This document shows, in pieces, positions 15,721-15,888 of a stretch of DNA of 15,888 bases (the first letter of the stretch is position 1; every line of letters starts with the position of its first letter). A program made the translations under genes and the position numbers. The stretch is from Phoronis ovalis (Eukaryota; Phoronida; Phoronidae), in the NCBI GenBank assembly GCA_028565635.1, contig JAOXYB010025801.1:1-15888 (forward strand), written 5' to 3'. The notes below the pieces were generated by a model. That model was not told where the DNA came from, made no database searches, and saw only the letters and a list, made by a program, of their open reading frames with translations.

Positions 15721-15888
15721 CCCAACAGTGTACGTCCGCATCGTCAGATTCACTGTTATCGAGATATCTCAAGAAGGGAATGTGATATCCATTTGAAACT
15801 TAAATCGTATGTTACTCGCATAGTGACAATGAAGCCTATTGATTTTGGGGTCATTCAGAACCAAAATGGCCGACTGGCGTCTACGTAA
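15721..15888. repeat. Interspersed repeat of molluscan type, running off the window
   Basis: Contains TATCGAGATATCTCAAGAAG, ATGTGATATCCATTTGAAAC and CCTATTGATTTTGGGGTCAT. On the minus strand this reads ATGACCCCAAAATCAATAGG, then GTTTCAAATGGATATCACAT, then sequence about a disturbed TATC palindrome. From memory this order is characteristic of a very abundant repeat group in molluscs and some other marine invertebrates. The right end lies outside the window. Confidence 0.5.

Noticed and set aside
1-15888. CRISPR array, tRNA/rRNA genes, prokaryotic operon signals
   Set aside because: None found: no regularly spaced identical repeats, no tRNA cloverleaf recognised, and the intron-rich receptor gene makes the window eukaryotic.

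Overview
The window is eukaryotic nuclear DNA, AT-rich (roughly one third G+C by eye). It carries one essentially complete, intron-containing gene on the + strand. The gene encodes an NR1F-class nuclear receptor, the family of insect/mollusc HR3 and vertebrate ROR. Ten coding exons, all with GT-AG introns and compatible phases, join into a 505-codon reading frame (504 residues plus stop, 969-13423). The protein has a repetitive Tyr/Asn-rich N-terminus, two C4 zinc fingers with an EGCKG P-box, the ROR/HR3-type C-terminal extension, a Tyr/Pro/Gly/Gln-rich hinge, and a full ligand-binding domain ending in an AF-2 helix (LHKELF). The sequence is closest in feel to lophotrochozoan/arthropod HR3. 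Together with the repeat landscape this suggests a mollusc, probably a bivalve; that assignment is inference.

Layout: 1-968 is upstream AT-rich DNA, including any 5' UTR. Exon 1 (969-1203) holds the whole N-terminal A/B region. Intron 1 (1.8 kb) leads to exon 2 (first zinc finger). Intron 2 (5.0 kb) lies at the junction between the fingers and holds a short MITE-like element with terminal inverted repeats (4395-4555), a diverged repeat block (about 6120-7130) and a hairpin (7601-7657). Exon 3 carries the second finger. Intron 3 (2.5 kb) is almost filled by mobile-element sequence: a foldback element with arms of about 450 bp whose core is present as a by-eye identical 256-bp tandem duplication, a repeat-like right flank, and what looks like the end of an LTR plus a tRNA primer-binding site only 28 bp before exon 4. 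Exons 4-10 (10715-13423) are compact, with introns of 161-362 bp, and encode the hinge and ligand-binding domain. From 13424 there is a long AT-rich 3' UTR, with the best poly(A) signal at 15678. The window ends inside an interspersed repeat of a type common in molluscs (about 15721-15888).

Nothing here resembles a bacterial operon or defence system, and no second gene could be established. The points most worth following are the internally repeated N-terminus, two in-frame tandem splice-acceptor choices in the ligand-binding-domain exons, the recent-looking duplication within the foldback element, the LTR/primer-binding-site relic next to the exon 4 acceptor, and two unusually long unrecognised open frames on the minus strand (6612-7130 and 15099-15476).
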